64,000 nt of DNA from Sinohyriopsis cumingii (taxonomy: Eukaryota > Mollusca > Bivalvia > Unionida > Unionidae). This document shows, in pieces, positions 21,379-32,285 of this stretch. A program made the position numbers and the translations under genes. The notes below the pieces were generated by a model. That model worked only from the letters and a program-made list of their open reading frames with translations, was not told where the DNA came from and searched no databases. Positions within the stretch are counted from its first letter, which is position 1. Each line of letters begins with the position of its first letter. The stretch is from contig CM068842.1 in assembly GCA_028554795.2 (NCBI GenBank), positions 29,093,077 to 29,157,076 on the forward strand, written 5' to 3'.

Positions 21379-22739
21379 CAAATCAAAGACCTGATAAGTT
21401 CCATAATTATACCATGTTTTTGATCAGTTGAATGGAATCTGATGCATCCAACAAAACTAAAACTACTACCACCTCTATGAGTGCAAATAAAACATCAAGA
21501 TCACTCTCTTACACCGTGTTTTCATCTGAGTGCCCAACAACAAAGGAAGCCAACACCACCAGTGTGCAAAAATGCTAACTAAATTGAAAGACAGTCACTC
21601 CTTTTTGCATGCCTGTTTCGTGTACAGACCAACTTCACCACCAGATGTGAAAAGAATAAGTACAAAGAAGAAATAAAATCAGATTTTCAGAACTGATACA
21701 CTCAGTAGATCATGGATGGCGTCATGGAAAAGGAAGACTTTACTGGTGACTTATCAATGCACTGTATTTGTGACTCTTGCAACCTCATTAATCATGGCAA
21801 TTCACATTGATTGGACAAGTGCAGCTCGAGCAGCAATGAGTGAAATGTTGCACCTAATATTCAGCAGTTTTGAGAAACCAGGAATTGTTTAATTCTGCAA
21901 TTTGGGTTTATTTACCCTGACCAGCATTTATGTGTCGCATGATACTTGACTGACACAGTGTTGATACAGTGACTTTATCTGAAAATCAGTGAAATATGAG
22001 CTTTAATACTTTGCTGTAATTAGTGTATTTAGGTTGTGTTTTGTCAATAATAGTACTTCAGCAATAGCACCTGACCAGGATTTTACAGGCATGATATTCT
22101 TTTTGATTAAAAATGTATGAATAAAAAGAAATGTGCTTTCTGGAAGGATTTAAATTTGTTTTACTCAAATGAAGGAATCAGTTTGAATACATAATTTTCA
22201 TTTACTATCCAATAACATGTGCAAGAATAGAATGATGGTCAAATTTCAAGCAACTACGTTTATGTGGGTTTTTTGTTTTGTTTTAGTTGGGGGTGGGGTA
22301 TCTGGACTGATCCATCCCAGCCTTGAACTCAGATATCAGTAAAAAGCAATAAAAATCAGGTAGGCCATAACTGTTCTCTCTCAATCAAGGAGAAACGTCA
22401 ATCACACAAATAAATTAAACATATAACAAGAAGAAATTAACAATTTCTGCATATTTAATTTAGTTAAAGGCTGCATATTTTGACCAAAGTGAGGTTATTG
22501 AGACCCATTGGTCTCCAGAATCAACCATAAATTACTAGTGTCTCCATAGGTTATTGTTAAAGGCACAATAGTGCAGAGTGTTTGTAATTTTGTGAATGTT
22601 ACAGATCATGTAACTAGTGAAATGTGTCAACTTATAAGCTGAAATAATTCAAAATAACCTAAAGTTTGAGAAGATTAAATTGGGCAATTGATAAATAAAC
22701 GAGAGAAAATGAATTTTTGTGGGGGCCCGCTTTAATTGA
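21379..22739. other. Unassigned sequence
   Basis: No gene recognised. A 60-codon open frame at about 21,712-21,891 (containing LIMAIHIDWTSAARAAMSEM) has no family that I know and no splice context, so it is not called. Confidence 0.4.
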
Positions 22740-22862
22740 AACTTGTAGGTCACGAACTGTTACGGAAGCCTCACGTGACCACAAAAACGTATACGTCATC
22801 TTTGTCCAGTGGGCGGGTTATGAGTCACGTGGTTGTAATTTAAATATCTACTATAAACAAAA
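22740..22862 (+). promoter_or_regulatory. Promoter-like stretch with two CACGTG boxes and a GC box
   Basis: Locally GC- and CpG-richer than its surroundings. CACGTG (the E-box bound by USF/Myc-type factors) occurs at 22,772-22,777 and 22,826-22,831, a GC box GGGCGGG lies between them at 22,811-22,817, and TACGTCA-type sequence at about 22,793. All sit within 90 bp of the ATG of the following exon. It has the look of a housekeeping-type promoter, but there is no direct evidence of transcription. Confidence 0.55.
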
Positions 22863-23065
22863 ATGGCAGACACATGTGAGAGTCAAAAACATAAAGGTCG
22901 CCCGCGCTTGTCGCTTTCCGAGAAGAAACGTCGAAAAACTGTCTGAGAAACCGAACGGGACTTATCAAGGATTCATCTTGGGGACCAGTTTGTTCGATGG
23001 GGAGCATTGATGTAAGAGTTAGGACTGGCATCAGGCACTGAAATGGCGAAGTTGTTGTTGGACAG
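22863..23065 (+). pseudogene. First exon of a spliced gene of unknown family, two nonsense codons
   Basis: From the ATG at 22,863 the frame reads MADTCESQKHKGRPRLSLSE then KKRRKTV. It meets a TGA at 22,944, continues ETERDLSRIHLGDQFVRWGAL to a TAA at 23,013, and ends ELGLASGTEMAKLLLDR at a good donor (ACAG|GTAAGC, 23,066). The GRPRLSLSEKKRRK...RIHLGDQFxRW...MAKLLLDR pattern is one I recall from the first exon of a large, uncharacterised gene family in marine invertebrates. The preserved promoter, ATG, frame and donor, next to two stops, mark a recently inactivated DNA-level duplicate, not a retrocopy. Role unknown; possibly a domesticated or transposon-related DNA-binding protein. Confidence 0.55.
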
Positions 23066-24811
23066 GTAAGCCAGTGTCTGTGTTATATGGTGATACACAT
23101 TAGTTTCCCCAGAATCAAGTGACTGTGATGTCTATGTATAAGTGTTCTCCATTTTTCAATATCTTGTTCCTACTGTATGTTTCAAAGCACACTGTTTTAT
23201 TAATACAATGTTTGCACAAGGACTTGCTTTGTGATACGCCCAAAATAGATGTGATCTTCTGATCAGTATTTCACTCGGTGACTGCATTGTGTGTATTTTA
23301 TGTTGGGGTGGGATATATTATTTATTTTTTATAACAGCGTGCTCATAAAGGTCATTTTGTACACCTGTCAATTATCTTTGTGAGACAGGTTTTTTTAAAT
23401 TCGGCGAGGGAACTTAGATACATTTACAAGCGTTATCATTATTCATATCATATATATCCCTCTCTCTCTCTCTCACACAAACCTTAGGTTAATGTGACAT
23501 GCACATAACTTGCATAAAAGTTTAATAACCTTACCATGTAAACGTGATGGAACAAATAATAAGATTTTATTGTACATCTTTCAACTACTAGTAAATATAT
23601 TATAAAGCGCTGTATTGACTACAGTTACAAAATGATTTGTAGTGCTACCAGAATATATGGCTGGCAGATTGTTATCAGTTAAAGTTTTGAGCTGCAGTCA
23701 AGTTAGTTTTATTGATGTGAATTTTTTTTAGATCTATTATTATGTATTCTTGCTTAAATGAAGTATTTCAGTTTAGAGTGTTTAACACAGTGCACAAAGA
23801 AACTGATTTAAAGCATAACTTATAATACAAATGAATATTTAATTCATATTTTAAGTTACAAAGAATATAGCAAAAGATGAACCCAAGCATACAGAACCGA
23901 TGGCCAGTACATTTTCATGCTTCACATCAACACCTGACCAAGTGCTTTTGCAACATACTGAGAGAATGAAGACGCCTTCAGTATCTGAAGTATTTACTAT
24001 TGAATCAGGAAGGTAAAAGTGACAAATTTCTTGCAGATCTTTTTTGTGTGTGGGTGGGAGTTGTCTTACAATTGTCATTCTGCTGAAAACAATGATGTAA
24101 CAAATGCAATGCTGATAAAGGACATTATTATAACTGCCAGCAGGTTGAGTTCCCACTTCATGCTTTTCTTAGTTTGAGTTCGAAAAAAAACCTTGAATTT
24201 CGCTTTCTCAGAAGTGGGGTTGAGTATTTCAACTGTGCCACTTGATGCATAGAAAAAGGCATAATTTGAACTGTCATTGTTTTGGTTATGCAAAAAAGTT
24301 CCGGTATACTGTGCTGGCTAACCCAATAATCACAGCTGTTTTTTTTTCCCCACTCAGTACTTAGAGGACCAGTGATTGTATATTGAAATTGTGCCTACAT
24401 GCCTCATATGCTTTCTTTATGCCGTTTCCCATTTATACATGTATCTATGTCCCACATGCAGTTCTTGCGAACACCCTCTTCCCATCTATCCACTTAGCTC
24501 ATGATGAATGCACATAAGACATATTTAATTTAAAAACAAAATACTGAGATAACATTTGAAGTTTGTTTTTGGAAACCACTGGCAGTTCATTAGAACTTTA
24601 TTCATTAGGACTGGTGATATAAGTTATTTGGGATTTAATTTACAATACTGTTAAGTTCTTTTTAAATTTCATTTTTTGTTCTTGGGAATTAAATGACTTG
24701 TTGGTTTTCACTCTTTACTGTTATAAAACTTTTGGAATTGAAAAGCTGTTACTATTTTGATGATTGCTCTTCATGCATATTTAACTTTATTTTATCTACC
24801 TTCTTTTCAAG
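23066..24811. other. Intron between exons of the unknown-family gene
   Basis: Exon phases (first exon ends two bases into a codon, next begins at phase 0) imply at least one undetected or lost exon here. Contains a short CT run at 23,457-23,475. Nothing else recognised. Confidence 0.4.
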
Positions 24812-24913
24812 GTTGCCAAACAAATGGATAATATGGCTGTATTACAATGGTCCCAAGACATGAACCAGTTTTGGTTTTCATGCAAGACTGCTAGCAGCTA
24901 TGGACAATTTTTT
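24812..24913 (+). pseudogene. Internal exon of the unknown-family gene
   Basis: 34 codons, phase 0 at both ends: VAKQMDNMAVLQWSQDMNQF then WFSCKTASSYGQFF, between TTTTCAAG and GTGAGT. The MDxMAVxxWxxxMxxFWxxCKxA pattern is one I recall from the same invertebrate family as the exon at 22,863. No stop in this exon. Function unknown. Confidence 0.5.
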
Positions 24914-25293
24914 GTGAGTTTTCAGTCCTTTTATTTGAAACATATATGTAAACATTTGCTATTGTATACTTTTGTATGAAATCAAAATTACAGTGCCTAA
25001 TCCTTATCTTCTGATTTCTTTTCATGTATTTTTTATCCATATATATTCATCACCAAATCTTCGTGGTATGTAGTTTATTGAAAGTAATTTTTTTGAAATG
25101 TCATAGTAATGTGGAATATTGAAGGAACAATGATCTGAGGAAAATTTGAATCCTGCTATGCAAACTATTAGCCAGTTCTACAATGTAGCTTTCACTTTAT
25201 GATTTAAATCAAGTTGTCTTATCAATATGGGGTCACCATGACAAAGGAGACCAGCTTTAGGTGCAAAAGGTATTGATTGTGGCATTCTTTCAG

Positions 25294-25525
25294 AGTATCT
25301 TGAGGAGTGTCCTAAATCACATCACCAATACACATGTTTAGATCCTCTCGCATGGCCAAGGCATTAATAAATGTCTTCATGAACCTTACCTGGAGAATGA
25401 AGAGCTGACAAAGCCTTGGCTTGATGAAGATGATCCCAAGAAGAAAGCCAAAGTGCTGAAAACCTTGGCACAGGTGCTCTTGGACCAAAGGTTCCTAAAC
25501 AGTGGAGTATTACTTAAATTTTCAG
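25294..25525 (+). pseudogene. Internal exon of the unknown-family gene with one nonsense codon
   Basis: Starts after TTCTTTCAG in phase 0 with SILRSVLNHITNTHV, then a TAG at 25,339-25,341. The same frame continues ILSHGQGINKCLHEPYLENE, ELTKPWLDEDDPKKKAKVLK and TLAQVLLDQRFLNSGVLLKF to the donor TTCAG|GTATG. The KCLHEP...KxWLDxxxxxxxxLxxxVLDxRFL pattern agrees with the family as I recall it. A third stop in the same gene. Because the frame after the stop is undamaged for 61 codons, inactivation is recent or the stop is tolerated. Confidence 0.55.
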
Positions 25526-26675
25526 GTATGCCATTTCAGGATTGCAACAATTGCATGGTATTTAAAAAAAAAATGTGAAGACCACTTAAGATATTTTTAT
25601 TCTCAACTAAATAATAAATTACTGTATATATTTACCATTTGAAGATCTGAATAAGTTAGAATTCATAAGATGTATGCACATGATACATGTATAGTGACTC
25701 TCCTTCTCAAGTCTTTGGTAATTTCAGGTATGATACATGCACATCAGGTATAAACAATTCCATGACACTCTATCAATAAACACTTCAGTAAAGATTTTAT
25801 GTATGCAAAAATTACCAACAGTAATGATTATTTAATAATTGTATTAATCTGTTAGCAGATTACAAATAACACGTTACAAGATACATGTTTTTGATAATTG
25901 AGAAACACTGCTGAGCTTGAAGTTTTTCATCAGCAGATCATGATGTACAGTGCCAAGAGATTTTCATACATCCCTCCTGTGTACAGGATTAGAAATGAGC
26001 TAGCTGCTTTGGATCACAATATACATAGTGGCTGAGGTGTAATGAGAAACAAAGAAGGGGAGATAGTGTAAGCTTGTTGCACTACAGGACATTAGAAATA
26101 ATTTTATATATTGATTGTGCATTATTATCCCTGCCTGGAGATCAGATGAATGGAGTATTGTTCACATGTACAAGTCATGAAAACTTTGTATTAGATACAA
26201 GTCATTTTGCAACAATCTGCACACATTTATATTTGTGGTAAGGAATCTTAATATTTTCATGCATACAGATCTTGTAATTAGTATTGTTATCATTCTTTGG
26301 ATATTTATTTGATTTGATCTATGCAAGTCTAATAATTAGATCCAGTGATATGTATAGCACTTTCCCAGGGGACTGACACACTTTATTAAGGATATATGGG
26401 GTTTATGGAATATCCTTAAGACGTTTGGGGTAGATGCTGTCATCATGATGATTGCTAGCTAATACCTGTTCATGAAAACATGTTGCTCTCTGAAGGAATG
26501 GGCAAAAATGCATCCTGTCTCACATAGTATTTTGTGGATAGAACAAAAACAAACCCTCAACAACTCCTTCTTGGGAACTGATCATGAGGCTCTAATATTG
26601 GGTAAAAAGTTAATATGGGTTAGCATGGGGATGCTTGTCACACATGTTAAGAAAGTAAAATTTTCTTTAAAACAG
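25526..26675. other. Intron of the unknown-family gene
   Basis: The part of the protein that should follow KFS (a conserved segment in the family) is not found here, so an exon is deleted or too decayed to see. No repeat was recognised. Confidence 0.35.
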
Positions 26676-26902
26676 GCATCGATGTTACAACAACAAAAAA
26701 GCGGCAGATGGTCCGTCTACCCTTGCAAGGAAAAGAAAACATCCCCACATTAGGGAGCTTATAAAGAAAGCCCTTATCTGTCAACTTGAAGGAAAGCAGG
26801 GTATGCAGAGGAGAAGAGAACTAAAGGAAGGTGATCCCAGGAGAATTTGTAGAAACCTGGCACCTCAAGAACCACCATCAACTCTAGTTTTGGTGTGGTG
26901 AA
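26676..26902 (+). pseudogene. Probable last exon of the unknown-family gene, frameshifted
   Basis: After TTTAAAACAG the phase-consistent reading is GIDVTTTKKRQMVRLPLQGK, which soon stops. An overlapping frame runs on as KRKHPHIRELIKKALICQLE, then DPRRICRNLAPQEPPST, to a TGA at about 26,900. Both parts look like the family's C-terminal region (a G-x-D-x-x-x-TTK start and a P-x-x-x-x-N-x-AP end), so a frameshift around 26,690 is likely. AATAAA follows at about 27,016. Exon limits are approximate. Confidence 0.45.
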
Positions 26903-27233
26903 GGAGAGCTCTCGATTTTAGTTATGTAAAATATGAAACAGTATCTGATATATGGAGGTTTCAGCTAAGGCAGGTTACACTTTATATAATATCCTGAAAT
27001 ATCGGTAGTTGAAAATAAAATAATGTATCATATTGTATCTGCAGTTGTTGAAAACTTTTTATATTGATTATTTATGATCATGCCCACATTGTTTATAGGA
27101 AGAAATAGACTGGTGTTTAAAAAAAATCTGAAAGCATTATTGTTTGATGCAATATTATGTGCATTTATAAGAAAACAATGAATAAAATCAATTGTATTCA
27201 TTTATATACAAACTCGTACATGCAAGAAAGTGT

Positions 27234-27487
27234 TTAAGTTCGTGCAAGCCTAGAGGGGATGAAGCCAGTGTATTGTCCATCTGGATATTTGTCATGTATC
27301 TGCCAGAAACAGCAAGAGGGAATTACATGTCTCTGTCCAGACCCCAACCTTCCATGTTGCCGTAGTATGAACTGCCTATAGGTAGCATGACTGTTGGCAC
27401 TCATCAAGTCAACTTTATTGTTGAGGACAAGAACATTTCGTCTGTACATCCTGGACAAGGCAAGTACAGCCTCATCAAGGATTAGAT
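27234..27487 (-). CDS. P2X7-type C-terminal domain exon
   Basis: Read on the minus strand after the acceptor CAAG at 27,488. The sequence gives LDEAVLALSRMYRRNVLVLN, SHATYRQFILRQHGRLGSGQ, RHVIPSCCFWQIHDKYPDGQ and YTGFIPSR, stopping at 27,234. The A-YR-x(8)-G...LPSCC-x-W-x-I-R-x-x-(Y/F)-P-x-x-x-GQY-x-GF pattern is the cytoplasmic ballast-type C-terminal domain of vertebrate P2X7 receptors, with its Cys-rich zinc-binding core. In invertebrates this domain is often found in proteins without an ion channel. It ends about 200 bp from the converging + strand gene. The rest of this gene was not located, and an uninterrupted frame suggests a working exon. Confidence 0.7.
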
Positions 27488-28849
27488 CTTGAAAAATTTG
27501 AAAAATTATTCCAATTGTAATATCCTATTTCTAAAATGTAAAAGAATATATTTTAAGAAATAATAGGAGCATGCGCTTATTCAAATGTTATTCATCTTCG
27601 ATCAGCAAATTCCACTGTGAAATACACATGGATCAAAACTGCACATGGTTTTTATTTTGACATGAACACTGAGAGTTCCATCGCAACTAGAACTGATAGT
27701 TTATGTTAAGATGGACAACTCAAAGTTTTTGGGGAGCATTTCTAGAAGTCAGAGACTCCTGCATTGGGATCAAATAGGAATGGCTGATTGCAGCTTAGAT
27801 TTGTTTAGTATAGTGAGGTACCCACATTGAAATCAGGTAATGAAAAGAATCTACTTGATGAGTATCAATTGTAAATTAAAACAAAGTCCTTATCATTTGC
27901 ATATGTATGCATGTCTGTTTTTGGACGGCTTACAATTTTAAAATTCTTTCACAGTGGTTGCAAAGAAATAACATGTACAACAATCATGTATGTACATCAA
28001 TTATCAATCTTTGAGAGTCCACCATGGAAATGGAATTCATTGTAAATGTTGTATTGTAAGAGTAACTATCAAAGTTTTAATTCTGTTTGTAAATTGATGC
28101 AGTATTTTGATTTTATTGGTACAAAGTGCAAGTTGTACATTCATAGGCATGTGCTACACATATCCTGTATACAGAAAGAGGTTTTCTGTAATGTAGCCAA
28201 CATACCTGTCAAGTTATTCATACCTTTTGTGATATACATTTTGTACATAAAAATTTTAAGCTCTGGCAATAACACGCTTAAGGAATATATAAAAGTTATT
28301 GAAAGAATTAAAGAAATTTCAAAATTGCCATTGAATCGAGTAAATTTGTTATACAGAAATCATTTGCAGTAATCACCAGTTCAAAGGTGGAAACATTGAA
28401 TGCCAAGCAGACTGGGCAATTAAAATTCTTACCCAAAAATGTTAGATCAGATATGAAGGGAAAAAAGGTTTCTTGCAAGCCTTCTTGTCAGTCTTAATTC
28501 TGGATAAATAAAACAATTTAGGATTATTAAGTCCTTATGTTTACCATGATATTGCATATATAGTATTATCTTAACATATTTTGGGGCTTTAGAAATACAC
28601 ATTAAGGCATGCATCATATTTAAAACAGAAGAATAAAAGTGTAGTATTTATTTCACAAGACTTAAATGGCTATATGAATTCTGTACATGTCTAATTTTTT
28701 TAAAAACTGCAATCTAGTCAGGTCTAATTGCTGAACTCCAAAAGTAAGATTGCATAGACTTTTTGTTCCCATTTTGTATTTAAAAAAAATAAAACTAATG
28801 TATTACTTAAGTTGGTTTATTAATTAAATTGAAAAAAGAGCAAGTTGAC
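27488..28849. other. Unassigned sequence upstream (minus strand) of the P2X7-C exon
   Basis: Expected to hold intron of the minus-strand gene. A 108-codon frame at 28,046-28,372 (+) is Ile/Lys-rich with no recognised domain and looks like chance in AT-rich DNA. Confidence 0.35.
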
Positions 28850-31800
28850 CTTAATAGTATTGAATGTTTGTATGCCACTAGCGTAGATCACTAATACCTA
28901 TATACGAAATGATTTTAGCTAATCTACCTTTAGGCCCTCATACAAAGGAATTTATCTATTTTAAGTGTATCTCTGAAGCCGCTGTATATATTGGTTTGGA
29001 AGAAGGAAATAGAGTTGGCATTTCTAAAGTCAACTGGAATACTATTCCAGAGCAAAGTTCCAGAGTACTGGAAACATTTTTTGAATAATTCCTTATTTGG
29101 TTTGGGAATTTTATACTGTTTGGTAGACATGGATCACAGTTGTGGAGTATTACCAGGTAGCCTAAACTTGAATAGTGATTGTAAATATTCAGGAGCACTA
29201 TTATTGGATATCATGTACATTACATTGGCTTTTCTCAACCGGATTCAGTCTTTAATAGGTAATAATTTTAACTTACCAGCTAAAATTTTCCTTGCTTACT
29301 TTCTGGATTGATATAGCCTAAATGCACTTGTTTTAAGATGTGCCAGCTTTGCTATGATTTTATCATTTGAATTACTCCACACTGTGTTACAGTAGTCTAA
29401 ATAGGGTTGTATGTAACTGTTATAAAATAGTTTTCTGTACCTTATCCTACTGAAAAGCCATAAACGTGAATTAACTTTTTAACTGACATGTTCAGTCCAT
29501 GATATGTTATTATCTACCAAAACACCAAGTAGTCTATTTGCAAATTTGTATCCTTCCATGTCAGACAGTTCATCACTACCAAGATTTGTTCTTTTTTGCC
29601 ATGTTGAGATAAGTAATATTTTAGTTCTTCCAGTATTTACCACTATGCCATTGCATGTGCACCAGTTGTCCAGTTTGTTTAGGGCATCCTGTAAATAAAT
29701 TTATAGTTTGTGCTTTGTGTTTTGGATGTCTGACAATGTTGTGTCATCTGCATAGAGATCTGTAGATGAAATTGAGTACTTTAGTAAAAAGTGGTAGGCC
29801 ATTAATAAATAGTATCAATAGTAATGGACCTAAAATTGAACCATGTGGTACTCCATATCTAATTGTTCCAGGTTCCGACAGAACATTATTTATGTAAACA
29901 TGTTGTGTTCTCTCACTTAAGTTTGAAGTAAACCATCTAATTGTGCTTTCATCACATTGGTTGATTTTCAGTTTCTTAAAGAATTTCATGTACACCAACC
30001 CATAAACTTTCCTGAAATCTACAAATAGAGATCCTATTATTCAACTTTGATCAAGTGGTTGAAGCCATTTATCAGTTAGAGAGATCAAGTCAGTCTCACA
30101 TGAATGTTTCTGTCTAAAGCCTGATTGAATAGGGTGTAACAGCAACTGTTTTGTTAAATATGACATTAACGAGTCATGGACATGTTTTTCAATCAATTTT
30201 GACAAGTTTTGGTTGTATTGAAATTGGCTGGTAGTTATCAGCATCATTCTTAGAACCAGATTTGTGCATAGGCATTACTTTTGCAGTTTTCCATATTTTG
30301 GGGACAGATGAGGTTGCAATATTTAAATTGATTATGAATGTTATGCTATCTGAAATAGCTGAGGCAGAAGTTTTAATGAGTGGTGGACCAATCTGATCAA
30401 GTCCTGTAGCTTTCTTGATATCAAGTTTACTGAGACATTTTTTAGCAGTTTTTTTTTATACCTGTGGGATAGAGAAACATCCCTCCTTAGGGATGTTTCA
30501 GTTCATTATAGTTGTTTTCTATCACTGGTTCTTTTAACTTAGTGGTAATGTTAGTGAAAAAAAATCACTCAAAATATTTGCAATGTCATTGTCATCAGTG
30601 ACTTTTGTGTCATTTACCAGAAGTGAGTGAATTTTATTTGTCTGATCTTTGTGTGTTACCCCAATGAGTTCACTGAAGACTTTCCAAATGGAGTTTGTGT
30701 TGCTCTTTGTGTTTTCAAGCATTGATTGATAAAAAGTTTTTAGCCTGTTACTGTTATTTCCCCATACTTGATATTGTGCATGGTTTCCCATAGCCTTCAA
30801 TTGGTCTCGTGTCTTCATAGTATCTAGAATTTCAGTAGTAAATCAGTTAGATTGGATTTCATACTTTACTCAATGTACTTTTAGTGGTGCATGCTTAGAG
30901 ACTACATTCATAAATCAGTCCACACTTTTAGAGCTTCACATATGTCATCAAAATTTTGGATAATATTCCATGGAACTTTATATAGGTCATCTTGAAATTG
31001 TTATTTACTTCAATTTTGGAAAGATCTGTAAGTGATAGTTTTGTGTGTATTGTTCCTATTTATGTTGCATTTAACCTTTCTTGTCAAAAAAGTAGGATAG
31101 TGGTCACCAAGACCAACATTTGGTACATTAACATAAGCCACATTGTTTGGTAGGTTGGTATAAATGTGATCAATAAGAGTGCTTGATATTTCTGTTACAC
31201 TTGTGGGCTCATTTACCAGCTGGACTAGGCCTAATGATTCAAAAGATTACATCCAGTTACTCCTTATTTGAGTATTGAGGAGGTCCTTATTTACACTGCT
31301 GAGTATATATGTTTCTTTCTCCTGTGCATGAACATTTTCTATTTGTTTCAAAGAGTTATCATTCCAAATTGCTTTGGAGGAAGGTGACCGATAAATGAAA
31401 CCAACTAGGAATGATTCTGCATTATTTTGAGAAATTTCCACCCAAATACTCTCAATTTCATGTGACCTCAAGTCGGGTCGCCTTTCTGCATTTACATCTT
31501 GTAATGTATACAAGACCACCACCACCCGCTGTCTCTCTGTCCCTGCATAATGGTTTATTGTAGCCTTGACAGTGAAATAGATTATCATTGTGGCTGGCAT
31601 TTAATTTGGTTTCAGTGAGTCCTAAAACATGCATATTATTTTCCTTGGAAGACAACATTAACTTAATCTGTTCTATTTTTTCCACTATACCTTGTACATT
31701 TAAGTGACCCATGTTAAAACCTTTTGTATTTAGTTTCATATCAATTATTTGTATTTCATCGTGCAATGGGGTACTCTATGAGATTGTCTCCATAATACTT

Positions 31801-32015
31801 TTACCATTTTGGTATTATATAAGGTGGCCATATAAATGAGGTGGCCTCTGTATTTTCTATGGTATCTGTGCATAGTCTTCCTTTATCAAATCATATTGGG
31901 GTGGGGTGTTGCCAGATTTGATGATATATTAGTATCATTTGTGCAATGTTGATTGGTCTGTACGATGATATGTGTCGATTTGTTCAAAGTCTGTTTGATA
32001 GTTTTTAGCCATACT
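28850..32015 (-). mobile_element. Decayed non-LTR retrotransposon (endonuclease plus RT), CR1/L2-like
   Basis: Coding remnants on the minus strand appear in the order expected for LINE ORF2. Start near 32,010 (MAKNYQTDFEQIDTYH, followed by stops). AP-type endonuclease at 31,740-31,247 (GFNMGHLNVQGI, VLGLTETKLN, GGGGLVYI, VGFIYRSPSS, and NKDLLN where GDFN would be). Linker at 30,818-30,534. RT at 30,247-29,744 with SGFRQKHSCETDL, RYGVPHGSILGPLL and the catalytic YADDTT at about 29,737-29,754. C-terminal part at 29,130-28,930 (YSGTLLWNSIPVDFRNA). Several frameshifts and stops break it. Clade assignment is tentative. No poly(A) tail or target duplication identified. Confidence 0.85.
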
Positions 32016-32049
32016 GGAAACGAGAACAACTTATGCTATGGTCCGTTGT

Positions 32050-32285
32050 TTGCCATGCAGTTTTGCTGTCTGTTCCTCTGAATCTACTCGAATGATTGCT
32101 GTGAAACTGTACGTGCACATTTATTCCAAGGTATGGTTATGTGAACAAGCTGCCAGTAGATTCACGTGGTTTGGTGATTCTTACCTGGGTTTTCCCAGGT
32201 TCTTCCACCACCAGTTATACTGGCTGCCGTAAATAGTCTTTCTTGCACAGAGAAATGGCATTAAACCCCCAAAACAAGAACATTT
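32050..32285 (+). repeat. SINE family B, copy 2 (5' part diverged)
   Basis: Shares AAGCTGCCAGTAGATTC, TTCTTACCTGGGTTTTCCC, GGTTCTTCCACC and TTATACTGGCTGCCGTAAAT with the copies at 21,138 and 43,345, and ends in an A-rich tail after GGCATTAAACC. The tRNA-like head is barely recognisable. It abuts the 5' end of the LINE. Confidence 0.8.

Noticed and set aside
21712-21891. 60-codon frame with a hydrophobic segment
   Set aside because: It overlaps another equally long frame, and no acceptor, donor or homology is visible.
28046-28372. 108-codon ORF
   Set aside because: Ile/Lys/Asn composition expected from AT-rich DNA and no domain.
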